DNA of 64,000 bases from Plantago major (lineage: Eukaryota > Streptophyta > Magnoliopsida > Lamiales > Plantaginaceae), in NCBI GenBank assembly GCA_026545765.1, contig CM048844.1, positions 56,702,932-56,766,931 on the forward strand. The letters are read 5' to 3'. Both the position numbers and the translations under genes were made by a program. The notes beneath the pieces are model-generated. The model had not been told where the DNA came from, did no database searches, and saw nothing but the letters and a program-made list of their open reading frames with translations. This document shows positions 31,101 to 42,734 of the stretch, piece after piece. The first letter of the stretch is position 1; each line of letters starts with the position of its first letter.

Positions 31101-33100
31101 GAGGAGGAGACTGGGAAGTCTGATCCTCAGTTGTCTTTCTTTCTGTTTGAATCTGACAATTAAAATTAACACAATACTTAGGAAATTGTCATGAAAGAAT
31201 ATATGCAATTAAGCTTCAATGATCTCTGAGTTTTTCACTTACTTCCTTAACAGGAGACTCAGAATCATTGTTCTATGTCATGAGAGAATATATGCAATTA
31301 AGCTTCAATGATCTATGAGTTTTTCACTTACTTCCTTAACAGGAGACTCAGAATCATTGTTCTCAGAAACTTTCTCGCTCGGTGTTCTTTCCGTGATGTT
31401 GCCTTGGGGGCTTCATCAATTTCCATGGGTGCAGGGGATGTCACAACTCTTTCCCCTTGCACTTCTACTTCTGAATGAGCCTATAAGTAGAAAGTATTGA
31501 GTAATTAGAGAAGAATTTATATTAACCCAAAATGAAGAATGATTATCACTGATTTTCATACCTTCATACTAGAAGGCTCAATGACATTTTCTTCAGAAAC
31601 CTTGACGGTTTCTAGGTCCTTTTCTGGCATTTATGCCTTATCTTCTTCTTTCTCAGTTGGAGCCTATTAGAAACATCCACTTAATTAGTTAAGTATATTA
31701 ACGTATAACTGAAAAGTAATATCTTAAGAAACTCTCTATCACCTGTAGCACAGGCTCAGATTCCTTAAGAGGTGAGGTTTTAGTAGCCTCCTTCTTAGTC
31801 TTTGAGGCAAGCTTTCCAGCTTCCTCTTGTTCTTGTGTTTCTAATTCAAATTTCAACAAAGAAATTTTATTAAATAACAAGATTAATAAACATAAATTAT
31901 CACAAGTAGAGAGTTAAATCATTCAGCTACTTGAGCAGTGTCAGGCTGATTGGTCTCTGGAACCTGTGACCCTTCTATGTTTTGGTCTTGTTGCTCCTTT
32001 TCAGCTTCTTTGTTTGAAGTTTCAGGTACTTCAGACCTTTCCTGAGTATGCAACTCAGTTGCCTCCCCTGATTGATCATTCTGAGCAGATGCCTCAGTTT
32101 GATTCCTCTCATTGAGTTGGGGAACCTGCTCTTTTGCAGGATTTTCTTCAGCAAATAAAGATGCTGATTTCTGTAACTCAAGTACCATTTCAGCAGTATT
32201 AACATCTGGCTATTGTGGTTGTTGTGCTTGAGATAGACTGTTGAGTGTTGAGGCAATGGAAGTATCCTCCAACACTAAGCTATCACTCATCAGAGCATCT
32301 TCAATATCTTTCGCCTTTTCTTGCTCGATGGTGTAATCGTCAAAGGACTGGGACACGCTTGCTTCTTCAAGAACCTTTAAAACAGTGCTTGTTCAAAACC
32401 TGTGGTGTAGTTCTTCTTCAGATACCTCTACACCGCCATTTTTCAAGAACCTTAGCCCTTTGTGATTTTTCTAGATTTGAGAGATGACTAATTCATCATC
32501 TTCATCGCCGAGCTCATCAGCATTAGGAACTGATTGGTCCATAATCCCTGCGGTTTATGTAGATAGGGCTTGGTATCTATCACTACTTTCTTTAGCAGCA
32601 TTGATGAGTTCATCAGCAAGGCTTTCGATAATAGTCTTAACATTTCTGAAAGCACTTTCTTGCTGAGTCTACTTGTTCAAGAGTCGATACCGCTTTGGCA
32701 AAGATTGATGAGTTCATCCGCATTTATGAAGTTCATCAAGAATGGTGGAAGGTATCCGGGAATCGACAACCTCAATGGGTGTGCTCTTCGATTTGCCACA
32801 GACTTCTTCGTGAAGTTCTGGCTTCTTCGTCACAACCTTTCCTCGATACCTCTTCGCCTTTCGCTGAACCTTTCTCGAGATCCAGCTTCCTTTTTCATCA
32901 AGTTTGTATATTCATATTTGTAGAGTAGGTTATCATTATATCACCTTCTCTCGAGCTCAATGCCATGCTTCTCCAAGAAGTAGCATATCTTTAGACCATA
33001 GCTTATCGTGGCCTTTCGCTCACGAGTCCCTTAGCGATTTTAGGCTCAAAGCCTCAATCTTCTTCACAAGCTTCATAAAGGCGCATTTCCCCAATTGAAA
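28200..33100 (-). pseudogene. third gene of element B (env-position, function unknown), with exon-like modules
   Basis: Homologous to 13700-18690 in element A but better preserved. Large minus-strand open blocks are 30283-30990, 29459-30214 (coiled coil, LQLEEKIAESRVKLDKLEE), 28633-29223 (basic, SRQKRNRLRAKKRK) and 28231-28515 (YFKLSDIRIEHAW). Short modules upstream are bounded by splice-like sites: 31743-31840, 31562-31663, 31332-31480 and 31039-31151, then an acceptor at 30960 (TTTCTTTCAG|GCTCA). Two module types alternate, one ending SEPVxQ|GT and one ending in K or E before GTAAGT or GTATGA. The N-terminal part present in A is missing: the leader runs directly into KCAFMKLVKKIEALS near 33080. 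The product is unknown. Confidence 0.6.
31188..31362. repeat. tandem duplication of ~88 bp in the third gene of B
   Basis: A block beginning AATATATGCAATTAAGCTTC and ending GACTCAGAATCATTGTTCT is present twice in a row with few differences. It carries a donor-like site and a partial exon module. Confidence 0.85.
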
Positions 33101-33224
33101 GGGTTTTCCAGCCTTTTGTCTTTTCAAAGTTTTTCACAAAGATAGAAATAATACAAATTTCAAGATAGTAGTTAATCAGAGACAAATTTATTCTCTTTGT
33201 TTTCCCCTCGAAAGTGATCTAGAT

Positions 33225-33400
33225 ATCCGAAAATTCGCCCGTAAATCTTCAAATATCCATTTTACCCTTTATCCTTTGGTTTCGGATACCCGCTCCAGAT
33301 TCCTCTTTCTCGATACCTGCTCAGATACCTCTTCTCCGGATACCTGCCTGCATTTCTTTTCTCTCCTTTGATATCTTCTTCAGACATCTGAACTTTTTTT
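33225..33400 (-). other. repeated purine-tract zone of element B
   Basis: Several copies of a GATATCTGGAACGGGTATCC-like unit, here decayed, lie on the minus strand between the pol end and the third gene. Element C shows the same unit more clearly at 45985-46100. This matches the multiple polypurine tracts described for Sireviruses. Confidence 0.6.
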
Positions 33401-33402
33401 TT

Positions 33403-35116
33403 TCAGTTCTTTGGTAGCTCCATTAGTCCAAGACTATGTCTTAAGTCTAAGAATCTACTTTCTTGTAGTGGCTTAGTAAAGATATCTGCAAGTTCGTCTT
33501 CAGTGCCACTCTTGAGTATCTTTATATTGCCTTTTTCAACATGGTCTCTGATGAAGTGGTGTCTAACATCAATGTGTTTTGTTCTTGCGTGAAACTTAGG
33601 ATTCTGAGTTATGGCAATAGCACTTGTGTTGTCAAAAAAAATATCTGTGAGTCCATAGTCTCTGAGTTTTCTTCTATGAGTCCATAGTCTCTGAAAAATG
33701 GAAGTTTTCTCTTCATTGAGTCCATAGTCTCTGAGTTGTTGTTGTATCCACAATATCTGTGAAGCACAACACCCAGCAGCAATATATTCAGCCTCTGTAG
33801 TAGATGTGGCAATTGAATTTTGTTTCTTGCTAAACCAAGATATCAACCTGGCACCTAGAAATTGACATGTTCCTGAGATGCTTTTTCTGTCAAGCAATGA
33901 TCCAGCATAGTCGACATCTGAATAGCCAACCAAACTCAATCCACTATCTTTTGGATACCACAATCCAACTTCTACAGTACGTTTTACATACCTCAATATT
34001 TTCATAGCAATGTTGTAGTGTGATTGCATTGGATTTGTCTGAAATCTAGCACACACTCCAACTGCATATTGAATATCAGGTCTACTTGCAGTGAGGTATA
34101 GTAGAGATCCAATCAATTTCCTATACTTGTGTTCTTCAACACTCTTGTCAGATTCAGTATAGGTCATTTTGGTTCCAATGCTCATTGGTATCTTAGCATT
34201 CTTTTCAGAAGGCTTTAGATTAAACTTATTGAGCATTTCCTTTGCATACTTTGTTTGACTAATGAATATTCCATCATTGAGTTGCTTGACTTGCAACCCT
34301 AGGAAGTAATTCAATTCTCCCATCATGCTCATCTCAAATTTACATTTCATGAGTTCAGCAAGGTCTTCAAAAAGTTGCTCGTCTTTAGATCCAAATATAA
34401 TGTCAACAACATGCACTTGAACTAAAAGTAGTTTTCCATCATGGTTCAATGTGAAGAGTGTTTTATCAACATCTCCTTTCTTGAAACCACTTTCTAGTAG
34501 GTATCTGGCCAATGTATCATACCATGCTCTTGGAGCTTGTTTCAGCCCATACAGAGCTTTCTGAAGCTTATAGACCATCCTACTTTCTGAGGAAACTTCA
34601 AAACCTGGTGGTTGCTCAACATAGACTTCCTCAGCAAGTTCACCATTTAGAAATGCACTCTTGACATCCATCTGATAAACTGTAATGTCATTATGAGCTG
34701 CAAAGGCTAGAAAGAGTCTAATTGCATCCAATCTTGCAACTGGTGCATAAGATTCATCAAAATCTAGTCCTTCAGTCTGGGTGAATCCCTTGGCAACCAA
34801 CCTAGCTTTGTTTCTGGTTATTTCACCAGACTCATTCATTTTGTTTCTGAAAACCCACTTGGTTCCTATTACAGATATTCCACAAGAATGGAACCAGTTT
34901 CCAGACTTTGTTTCTCTCAAATTGATCCAATTCTTCTTGCATTGCAGAGATCCAATCTTGATCGTTTGATGCTTCTTCAATAGTTTTTGGTTCAATGTTT
35001 GAGATGAAACATCCATAGAGACAATTTGCATTTTCAACGATTGCTCTTCTAGTTCTAACTTCTTGGTCTATGGGACCAATCACATCCTTTGTAGGATGAT
35101 TTCTTATCCATTTCAT
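33403..35116 (-). pseudogene. element B reverse transcriptase and RNase H
   Basis: The longest open frame of the window (33403-35037, 544 codons), with an overlapping upstream block at 34832-35116 in another frame. RT motifs [33 protein letters not shown] and [12 protein letters not shown] are intact, and RNase H has [20 protein letters not shown]. Two defects stand out. The catalytic YVDD box reads HVVD, losing one of the two metal-binding aspartates. After KTSIF there is an in-frame insertion of about 22 codons that repeats LRDYGL. The end, [15 protein letters not shown], is the normal copia pol C-terminus. Confidence 0.92.
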
Positions 35117-35589
35117 AATGGGTTTTGAACTAGTAGGATCAATATCATTTTGATTAGAATGTGAATCAATATGATCTTCATGAGATACTTGTCAGCAAGA
35201 TCTCGAGATATCCGACACATGGAAATGCCATGGATATCCGACACTTTTCAAGTTGTTAGATATCCAATCTTGCATTTCGTAAATCTCATTTTCGATACCT
35301 TTTCATGATGAAGGTTCTCAAGAATCGCTCCATTTCGAATTCTCATAGGAAATTCTTCATCATGTCTTAGAGTCATCCGTTGTTACTAAGCATATGTTGC
35401 TTTTCATCGCCGACTCATCCTCTATTTGAATGATAGAATTGTTTCCTTCCGAGGATCCTTTTCGTAATCTTTAATCATCGCTTCTTTGAACCTATCTGAG
35501 AGATCATCATTCAAGAGTACTTTCTTGTTTTCTTCATAGAATACTACATGAACAGATTCCTCAATCTTTTGCGTTCTTTTGTTGTAGAT

Positions 35590-36790
35590 TCAATAGGCTT
35601 TGCTATTCAGAGAATAACCAAGAAATACTCCTTCATCTGCCTTTGGTTGAAATGTTCTCAAGTATTCTTTTCCATTATTTAGAATGAAACATCTGCAACC
35701 AAACACCCTTAGATATTTGATACTAGGGGGTCTACCAATGAAAAGCTTGTAAGGAGTTTTGTCATGGTGTTTGTTAATCAGACATCTATTTTGAGTGTAG
35801 CATGCTGTGTTTACAGCTTCAACCCAATAGATTTCACTTATTTCAGTGTCAGCAAGCATTGTTCTTGCTGCTTCTTTCAGGGTCCTATTCTTTCTTTCAG
35901 CAACACCATTTTGTTGTGGTGTCTTACAGAAGATAGTTGATGTCAGATACCTTTTGCAGTACAAAACTCTTTATGTAATCGTTCACAAACTCAAGACCAT
36001 GGTCTGCTCGACATGTATACCTTGTCATTTTTCATGACTTCGAGCTTATTCAAAGAAGTTCAGTATCTCAACCCTTGCATCGATTTTTGTTTGAGAAAGA
36101 CAACCCAAGTGAATCTTGAGTAATCATCAACAACAACTGCATTATATTTCTTTCTCGCATAACTAGTTACAGAGGATTCAAAAGATCCATATGTAACATT
36201 TGCAAAGGGCCTTTCACCGAATGTCTAGTTTTAGACTTGAAAGATGTTTTCGATTGTTTTCCCATTTGACAAGTCGAACATACACCTTCTTTTCTATATG
36301 CCATTTTGGGTAAACCAACCACCAACTCTTTTTCGCTAGCTTATTCGTAGTTTTGAAATTCAAGTGACTCATTCTTTTATGCCATAGCCAATTTTCTTCA
36401 AGTGGCAGATTGACTCACCATGAGACATTCTTCATTGTATGATGCCCAATCAGCAACATAAAGATTTCCTTTACGCCTTGCAACCAAGACTGTCTGCTTT
36501 GACTCATTGTCAATCACTTTGCATAGTTTTGACTTGATCTTGACAGTGTACCCTTTGTCTACCAGTTAACTCATGCTTAGGAGACTATATTTCAATCCCT
36601 TTACATGTAGTACTTCAGATATTTTAAGGGCTCCAAACTTTAGATTGCCAAATCCTATGGTTGGATTTTCATCTCCTCCAGTAAACCTGATAATTGGTCC
36701 ATCATTGCATTTTTGTAGTCAATCAGATTTGCTTTGTCTCCAGTCATGTGCTTCCCACATCCACTATCAAAATGCCACTTTGGGTTAGTC
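35590..36790 (-). pseudogene. element B protease motif and integrase
   Basis: The protease-type motif FDSGCGKHMTGDKAN is on the minus strand near 36740-36775, and the pre-integrase segment SHLNFKT near 36345-36380. The integrase core is split by frameshifts, with the part carrying PQQNGVAERKNRTLKEAA and VFLGYSLNSKAY open at 35590-35964. The second acidic motif region (about 35990-36030) is scrambled. Confidence 0.8.
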
Positions 36791-36825
36791 TTTAGAGTGT
36801 TCTGCACAAAACAGGAAACAAGAGA

Positions 36826-38487
36826 TTAGGTTCTCATACCAACAATGGAACCATTTGTACTAAAGAATCTTCCAGTAGGAATCCACTTTTGAATGAATTT
36901 CTTAGGAGAATTCTTTTGTCTAACAGGAACATAAGGAGGAATTCTAGTTAAATGAATAGTATTATTGTCATTAAGAACTATTTTCTTCCTTGGTGTGTTC
37001 CTTGGTGCTTTCAGATACCTGTCAGGTTTTTGAGTCTGCTTCTCAGCAAACTTAGCTTTCCTAGCCAGATTTCTTCTAGCCCTGGCATTCAGATTTTCAG
37101 TGACTTGATTCAACTTCCACTTCTGGTAATTGCTGTGAGCAATTCTAGCCTTTAACCATCGTTCTTGCTCTTGTTTGTATTCACGAGCAAGTTGTTTCCC
37201 GATAGCTTTATAGCCAATGCCATTCCGAGCACCTGTTGCTATTTGAGATCTTTTCTCAGCAGCTTTGCTAGTCTCTGGGTAATCTATTTTCTTTTCAGAA
37301 AACATGACATAGGAGAATTTGCCAGCTCCTGCAATTTTTCCTTTCTGAGAGACATAGCATTGTGGATGATTACACTTTTCAGTTTAATGTTTCTTTTCAG
37401 AAATATTCCGAACAGATTTCTTTTGGACTTGTTTTTCCCACAAAGGTTTAGTCGCAACTGCCTTTCCTTTGTCAACAACCTTAGCTTCAATCGATATTGT
37501 AGGTTGTTTGGGAACCACCTTCGAAAGCACCGACAAATGTTCGCCTTTCATCACTCTTATTTAGAGTGGTAGAACTATCTCGTGTGTGTCCAAATTCAAG
37601 TCCTCTATTTTCTGAAGGATCTCTTAAATAAGATTGTACTTCAGTAAGAGTGTCACTAGCTTTGGCATAAGATTGAAAAGATAGTTCTTACTTTTTGAGT
37701 TCTTTATTCTCAGATCGAAGATCTTCACATTTCTTTTGAAGATTGGCCAATTCTTCTTTACGTGACTTTTCAATCTCAGATATCTGAGCCTTGAGAAATG
37801 CATTTTCAACATCCTTTTTCTCAGGTATCTTGAGTAATTGTAAATTTTCCTTTACAAGAGAATTCTTTTCTTCTTCAAGAATTTCTGCTCTAGCTCGGAC
37901 CATTAGAAATTCTCTTTCGTAGAGATCAAGCTCTCTTCTGAGATGTTCCAGATCTTTGATTCCTTCCTCATCACTTTCATATGTATAACAAGAAGTATGT
38001 GTTACCTCATCAACCATTAGACAAGGTTCAATATTGGAGATATCTGGAAAGATCTCTTCAGCCATTCCACACACTTCTTTCTTCTTTTTTCCAAAGTCGA
38101 TCACTTCATGAGAAACACCGCACAATTCTGGAGAGGGCAGTGTAGAATCATCTGAGTCTTCATCGTCAGAATCAGACTCAATGTCTAGAGCATCCAATTG
38201 GAGTTGAATCTTTTCCGCTCTTCGAGTACGGCTCGACTTCTCTTGAAGTTTCTTCTATCTTTCTTATCACCTGTCTTAAGTTTGTTGAAGACAGGGCAAT
38301 CCTTCTTGAAATGACCAGGTTTCTAACAATAGAAACATATATCGCTTCGATTTCGCTTCTCAAGATTTGATGCTTTCGAAATGCCATTGTTCAATGAAGC
38401 TTTGCATATTTTTGTACTGGTGATAGTTTGAGCCTAGATGCTTTTTCAGCTTCTCTTTGGCTTTTCTTCTCTCAATTTCTCGACTGA
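36826..38487 (-). pseudogene. element B gag, 5' part missing
   Basis: Open blocks at 36826-37305 (basic, NARARRNLARKAKFAEK), 37688-38197 (coiled coil, LRRELDLYEREFLMVRARAE) and 38178-38387. A CCHC zinc knuckle, CFYC-x4-H-x4-C, is readable at about 38298-38342 with one stop inside. The sequence ends at 38487 right against the LTR of element C, so the N-terminal half is lost. Confidence 0.75.
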
Positions 38488-38499
38488 TGTTAGATATTT

Positions 38500-40148
38500 T
38501 GTTAGAAATATCTGTTTAGATTTTGATTAGCAACATGATGACTTATCTTAGTCTCAGAAAGGTGATTAGTACTCTTGGTTCACTTGAACATTGTAAAAGA
38601 GGAAACCCAGTAAGTATGATAGTCTAGCTAATCTTGTATAGGATGTTAGGTCTCAAAATGTAATTTTTATTTTATGTAAGAGAAGACCAAGAAGAAGACA
38701 TCCAATCAGAAAGCTCAACAACATTGAAGACTTGAAGAAAACTGCACAAGATTGCTGAATCTGATTGTTCAGATATCTTAGCCAGATATCTTAAAGACAC
38801 GAATAGTTTCAAACAAACTGTGTCACAAGAGATATCTGAGAAATAAGATACATATCTGAAAACAAGGAAAGTGTCCATGACATATCTATTCTCGATACCT
38901 TGAGCTTTAACCACGCTTCGAAGAGAAATATATATTGCAAACAAAGTTGTTTCAATAAATACATGTGGTATCTGAAGAATGAAGATAAGGACGTGTAAAG
39001 AATCAGATAACACTAGTCTCTGATACAAAGCATAGTTCCGTTGACACTACAGGACAAAAAGTATAGTACAATGCATTTAATGCACGGACAGAGATGTCTG
39101 AATAAAAGCAATGACAACTTCTGAGAAGAAGACAAAACTCACATAAAGATTATACAGATATCGATAGTTTGAATTTGAGCCTAACGGATACTATTCAAAC
39201 GTCACTCAAATTCATCTATAAATATCAACACTTAGACTGCTTGAGAAGACACCTTAGACACTGAACACCTTGAACTGCATACAAACGCTGATCGTCTTAC
39301 TCACTCTCAAAGCATCTTACTTATTCTCAAAAGCTTTCTGTTGCGACCAAAGCTTTTGATCTTGAGTAAACTCAAGTTCTAAGTGTCCGATCCTAAACAA
39401 GCAAAGCTATCGTGAAGGAGTTGAATCAAAAGATCAACTATCCGAGATTCATTCTCTTGAATGATATCATAAGACTGGTCAAGAAATCGAACAAGATACC
39501 ATACGCAGAAAGTGTATTAAGTAACTTAGTTCACAGAGCTATCCGATTAATCAAAAGTTATTAAGACGCCATCCGACAACTCAAACCAAAACCAACACCA
39601 TAATCAAGTGGAGTAAAGGAAGTACTTAGTTTGAAAATCGTGAATAACCCAAGGTTACCGAGTATAGGAAGCACTTGATTTGGGAAACTAAGGAATAACT
39701 CAAGGTTATTGAGTATAGGAAGTACTTAGCTTGGGAAGCTAGGAATAACTCAAAGGTTTCGAGTATAGGAAGTACTTCAGGAAAGCCGAACAACATTGGG
39801 GGAACATTTGGTTGGGAACCAATTGTTAAGAATCTTAGAATAGGATTATTGTAAGGAAATCTCAATTATCTGTTCTAGTGAATTCTAGGTCTCGATAGAC
39901 CAAGTGGATTAGTTGGAGGATTACGCCACCTCCAGATACCACTATACTTGTGGTCATTTACGCTTCAGATTTATACTTCAAAGAAACACACACACATTTA
40001 TTAACTGCTTCAGCACTTATCTTTATTAAGTCTTCCGACTGATTTTAAGTATCGATATCTATTCAGATATCTCGAGAAATAGTTGTTATTGACAAAGTTT
40101 TAAAAGACTATTCACCCCCTCTAGTCTTTTACTTTGTCCGGACCAACA
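38500..40148 (+). repeat. element C 5' LTR
   Basis: It begins TGTTAGAAATATCTGTTTAG and ends CCGGACCAACA. It is uninterrupted and therefore the reference for reassembling the split LTR of B. At about 1.65 kb it is slightly longer than those of A. Confidence 0.9.
39216..39226 (+). promoter_or_regulatory. TATA box of element C LTR
   Basis: CTATAAATATC lies mid-LTR at the site equivalent to the TATA boxes in A. Transcription would start about 30 bases downstream, near 39250. Confidence 0.55.
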
Positions 40149-40150
40149 AG

Positions 40151-40162
40151 TGGTATCAAAGG
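40151..40162 (+). other. primer-binding site of element C
   Basis: TGGTATCAAAGG, two bases after the LTR, against the copia consensus TGGTATCAGAGC (initiator tRNA-Met). Confidence 0.8.
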
Positions 40163-40261
40163 TGAGGTTCACCATTTTCCAGACGAACCTAGATCCCAGA
40201 TAGGTGAAGGAACTTTGTCCACTTTTGAGGACTATTTAATTTGTGTGTTAAATGTGCGTGT

Positions 40262-42690
40262 ATGTCTCGAGTGATGCAATCTGCTCAAACCGTAGAACTA
40301 CGAGAAATGGAAAATAACATGATGCTCCACCTGAAGCCATAAGTGACGAGATGATCAAGTAATAAAGAATGGCCCAATAGTCATTCAACAACTTAAGCAA
40401 GTCATGGAGGTTTCGAGGAAGAGACAGATCAAAGCGAAGGATCTTCACAAACGGATGCGCCAACTAGTGGAAGATCTATCGTCAAGTTATTTACTTAACC
40501 AAAGCCCAGAGAACTCGACATCTAAGATGCCAAGAGGAATCGTCCTGATGGTCAAGCTCAGAATATCATCATCGATCGACACCGAGCACATACACAGTAA
40601 ACTGGGTGCTAAACGGCGAAGTTGCTCGCAACCGATTGAAGAAATCAGGCTTTAACCGAGAAAACCAAGGAAAACAAGTTCGAAGTTCTAAAGTTGAAAT
40701 TTCAAAATTTCAAACAAGGTCCCACCGAAACTCGAAGAACTTGATTTCGTGTTTACCACTCATGAGTGATATGGCAAGACTTGGGAAAGCAATAGATACT
40801 CTCACCGAGAAGATTAAGACTATTGTCAAGTCTTAACCACAACCGGAGCATACTAAATTCTTTTATTTTAACCAAGGTATGCCAAATATCACTCAAAGGG
40901 AACTTTTCTCTCATCTTACATCGGACTATGAGACAACTCAGAGAGAACAAACAACTGAAAAGTTGCATAATGTGTTGCTCTAGTTACTCAAGGAACTTCT
41001 GAAAAGAAGAAAAGCAAGGAGGAGACTGAGGATGCTCTTGCTGCAAAGCAAATGAGTAAATTTGTCAGTCGAGAAATTGAGAGAAGAAAAGCCAAATAGA
41101 AGTCAAAAAGCATCTAGCTCAAACTATCACCAAGACAAAATATGCAAAGCTCAATAACAAGCTTTCGTAAAGCATCATGTATCGAGGAAGGTAAATTGAA
41201 ACGATATCTGCTTTCTATTGTCGTAACTCGCCACTTCAAGAAGGATTGTCCCGCCTCAACAAACTAAGGACAAAGACAAGAAAGATAGAAGAATCTTAAG
41301 AAGCCGTAAAGCTTTGTTAATCAAGAAAGAAAGAAAATCCAAATTCAACCGGATGCTCTAGACGTTGAGATGATTCAAGATGACAATTCAGATGATTCAA
41401 CCCTACCATCACCGTAATTATGTGGAGTTACTCATGATATAATCGATTTCGCCTCAAGAAGAATGAAATGTGTGGAGTTGTCAAATTGACGGACTGCACA
41501 TCTCCAACATAGAAAACCTGCCTTATGGCTGATGAGGTAACACATACTTCTTGCTACACTTATGAAAGTGATGAAGAGGAAATAAAAATCTAGAAAATCT
41601 CAGAAAGAACTTGACATCTATGAAAGAGAATTTCTAATGATCCGAAGCTAGAGCCGAAAACCTTGAAGAAGAAAAGAATTCTCTTGAAAAGGAAAATTCT
41701 CAATTAGTTAAAGAATCGAGAGAAAGGATGCCGAAAATGCATTTCTCAAAGCTCGTATATCCGAGACCGAAAAGTCACATGAAGAAGCAATGGTCGAAGT
41801 TACGAAAGAATTATGAAAATCTTCTTTCCGAAAACAAGGAACTCAAGAAGAAAGAACTATCTTTTCAATCTTATGCCAAAGCTAGTGACACTCTCATCAA
41901 GTACAATCTTACTTAAGAGACCCTTCAAAAGAAAGGACTCAATAATACATACATGCATTGTTCTATCACTCAATAAGAGTAAGGAGAAAAGAACATTTGT
42001 AAGTACTCAAAGAAGACGGTTCCTATGCAATCTATAGTATCGGTGAAAAGACAAAGATTGTCGACAAAGGAAAGGCAACATGACTACACCTTTGTGGGAA
42101 AAACAAGTCAAAAACACCACTGTTGGGTACGACACTGAAAAGAAACACAACACTGAAACGTGTAAACACCCACAGTGCTATGTCTCTCAAAAAGGTAGAA
42201 TTGCACGAACTGGCAAATTATCCCATGTCACTTTTTCCGAAAGAAATTCGATCAACCAGAGACTAGCAAAGTCACGAGAAAAGATATCGATAGCTTCAAG
42301 TGCTCAAACGGTATCGCTACAAAGGTATCGAAAACAACTTGCTCATGAATACAAACAAGAGCAAGAACGATGGTTAAAGGCTAGAATTGCTCACAAAGAA
42401 TTACCGTATGGAAGTCAATCAAGCCACCGAAAATCAATGCCGTGGCTAGAAGAAATCGCAAGGAAGGCTAAGTTTGTCGAAAGCAAACTCGTAAACCGAC
42501 AGTATCCGAAAGCATCATATGGAGCACCTAGGAACACACCAAGGAAGAAAATAATTTTACTAATGATAACATTCATTCAAAAGAATTCTCCTTACGCTCT
42601 CGCTGACAAAAGCATATTTCAAAGAAATTCATTCAAAATGGATTCCTACCGAAGAACTTTTGATTCGACGGTTCCATCAAAGATATGAGA
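40262..42690 (+). pseudogene. element C gag
   Basis: The ATG at 40262 matches the gag start of element A by context. Further blocks correspond to those of A and B: a Ser/Glu-rich segment, a zinc-knuckle remnant with HFKKDCP (about 41210-41260), a coiled coil and a basic tail (open 42080-42688, EIARKAKFVE). No frame is open for more than about 200 codons. Many breaks coincide with CG-containing differences from the sister copies. Confidence 0.75.
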
Positions 42691-42734
42691 ATCTAATCTC
42701 TGCTTCCGTTATGCGTAATGCTTCATGGACTAAA

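Larger units (their letters stand above)
11272..38487 (-). mobile_element. copia element B (Sirevirus-like), split by nested element A and truncated in gag
   Basis: The minus-strand element reads, from its 3' end at the left: 3' LTR (11272-11933 plus 26891-27845, interrupted by element A), PPT, third gene (about 28200-33100), purine-repeat zone, RNase H/RT (33403-35116), integrase (35590-36440), protease motif (about 36750) and gag up to 38487. There it stops against the LTR of element C, so the gag start, PBS and 5' LTR are missing. Joining its LTR halves across A gives the same order of sequence as the uninterrupted LTR of C. Placement in the Sirevirus/Maximus group rests on the extra gene after pol and the multiple purine tracts; it was not tested with a tree. 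Confidence 0.75.

Noticed and set aside
13700-33100. Calling the third gene a viral envelope glycoprotein
   Set aside because: No signal peptide, fusion peptide, furin site or convincing membrane anchor could be seen; only its position resembles env.
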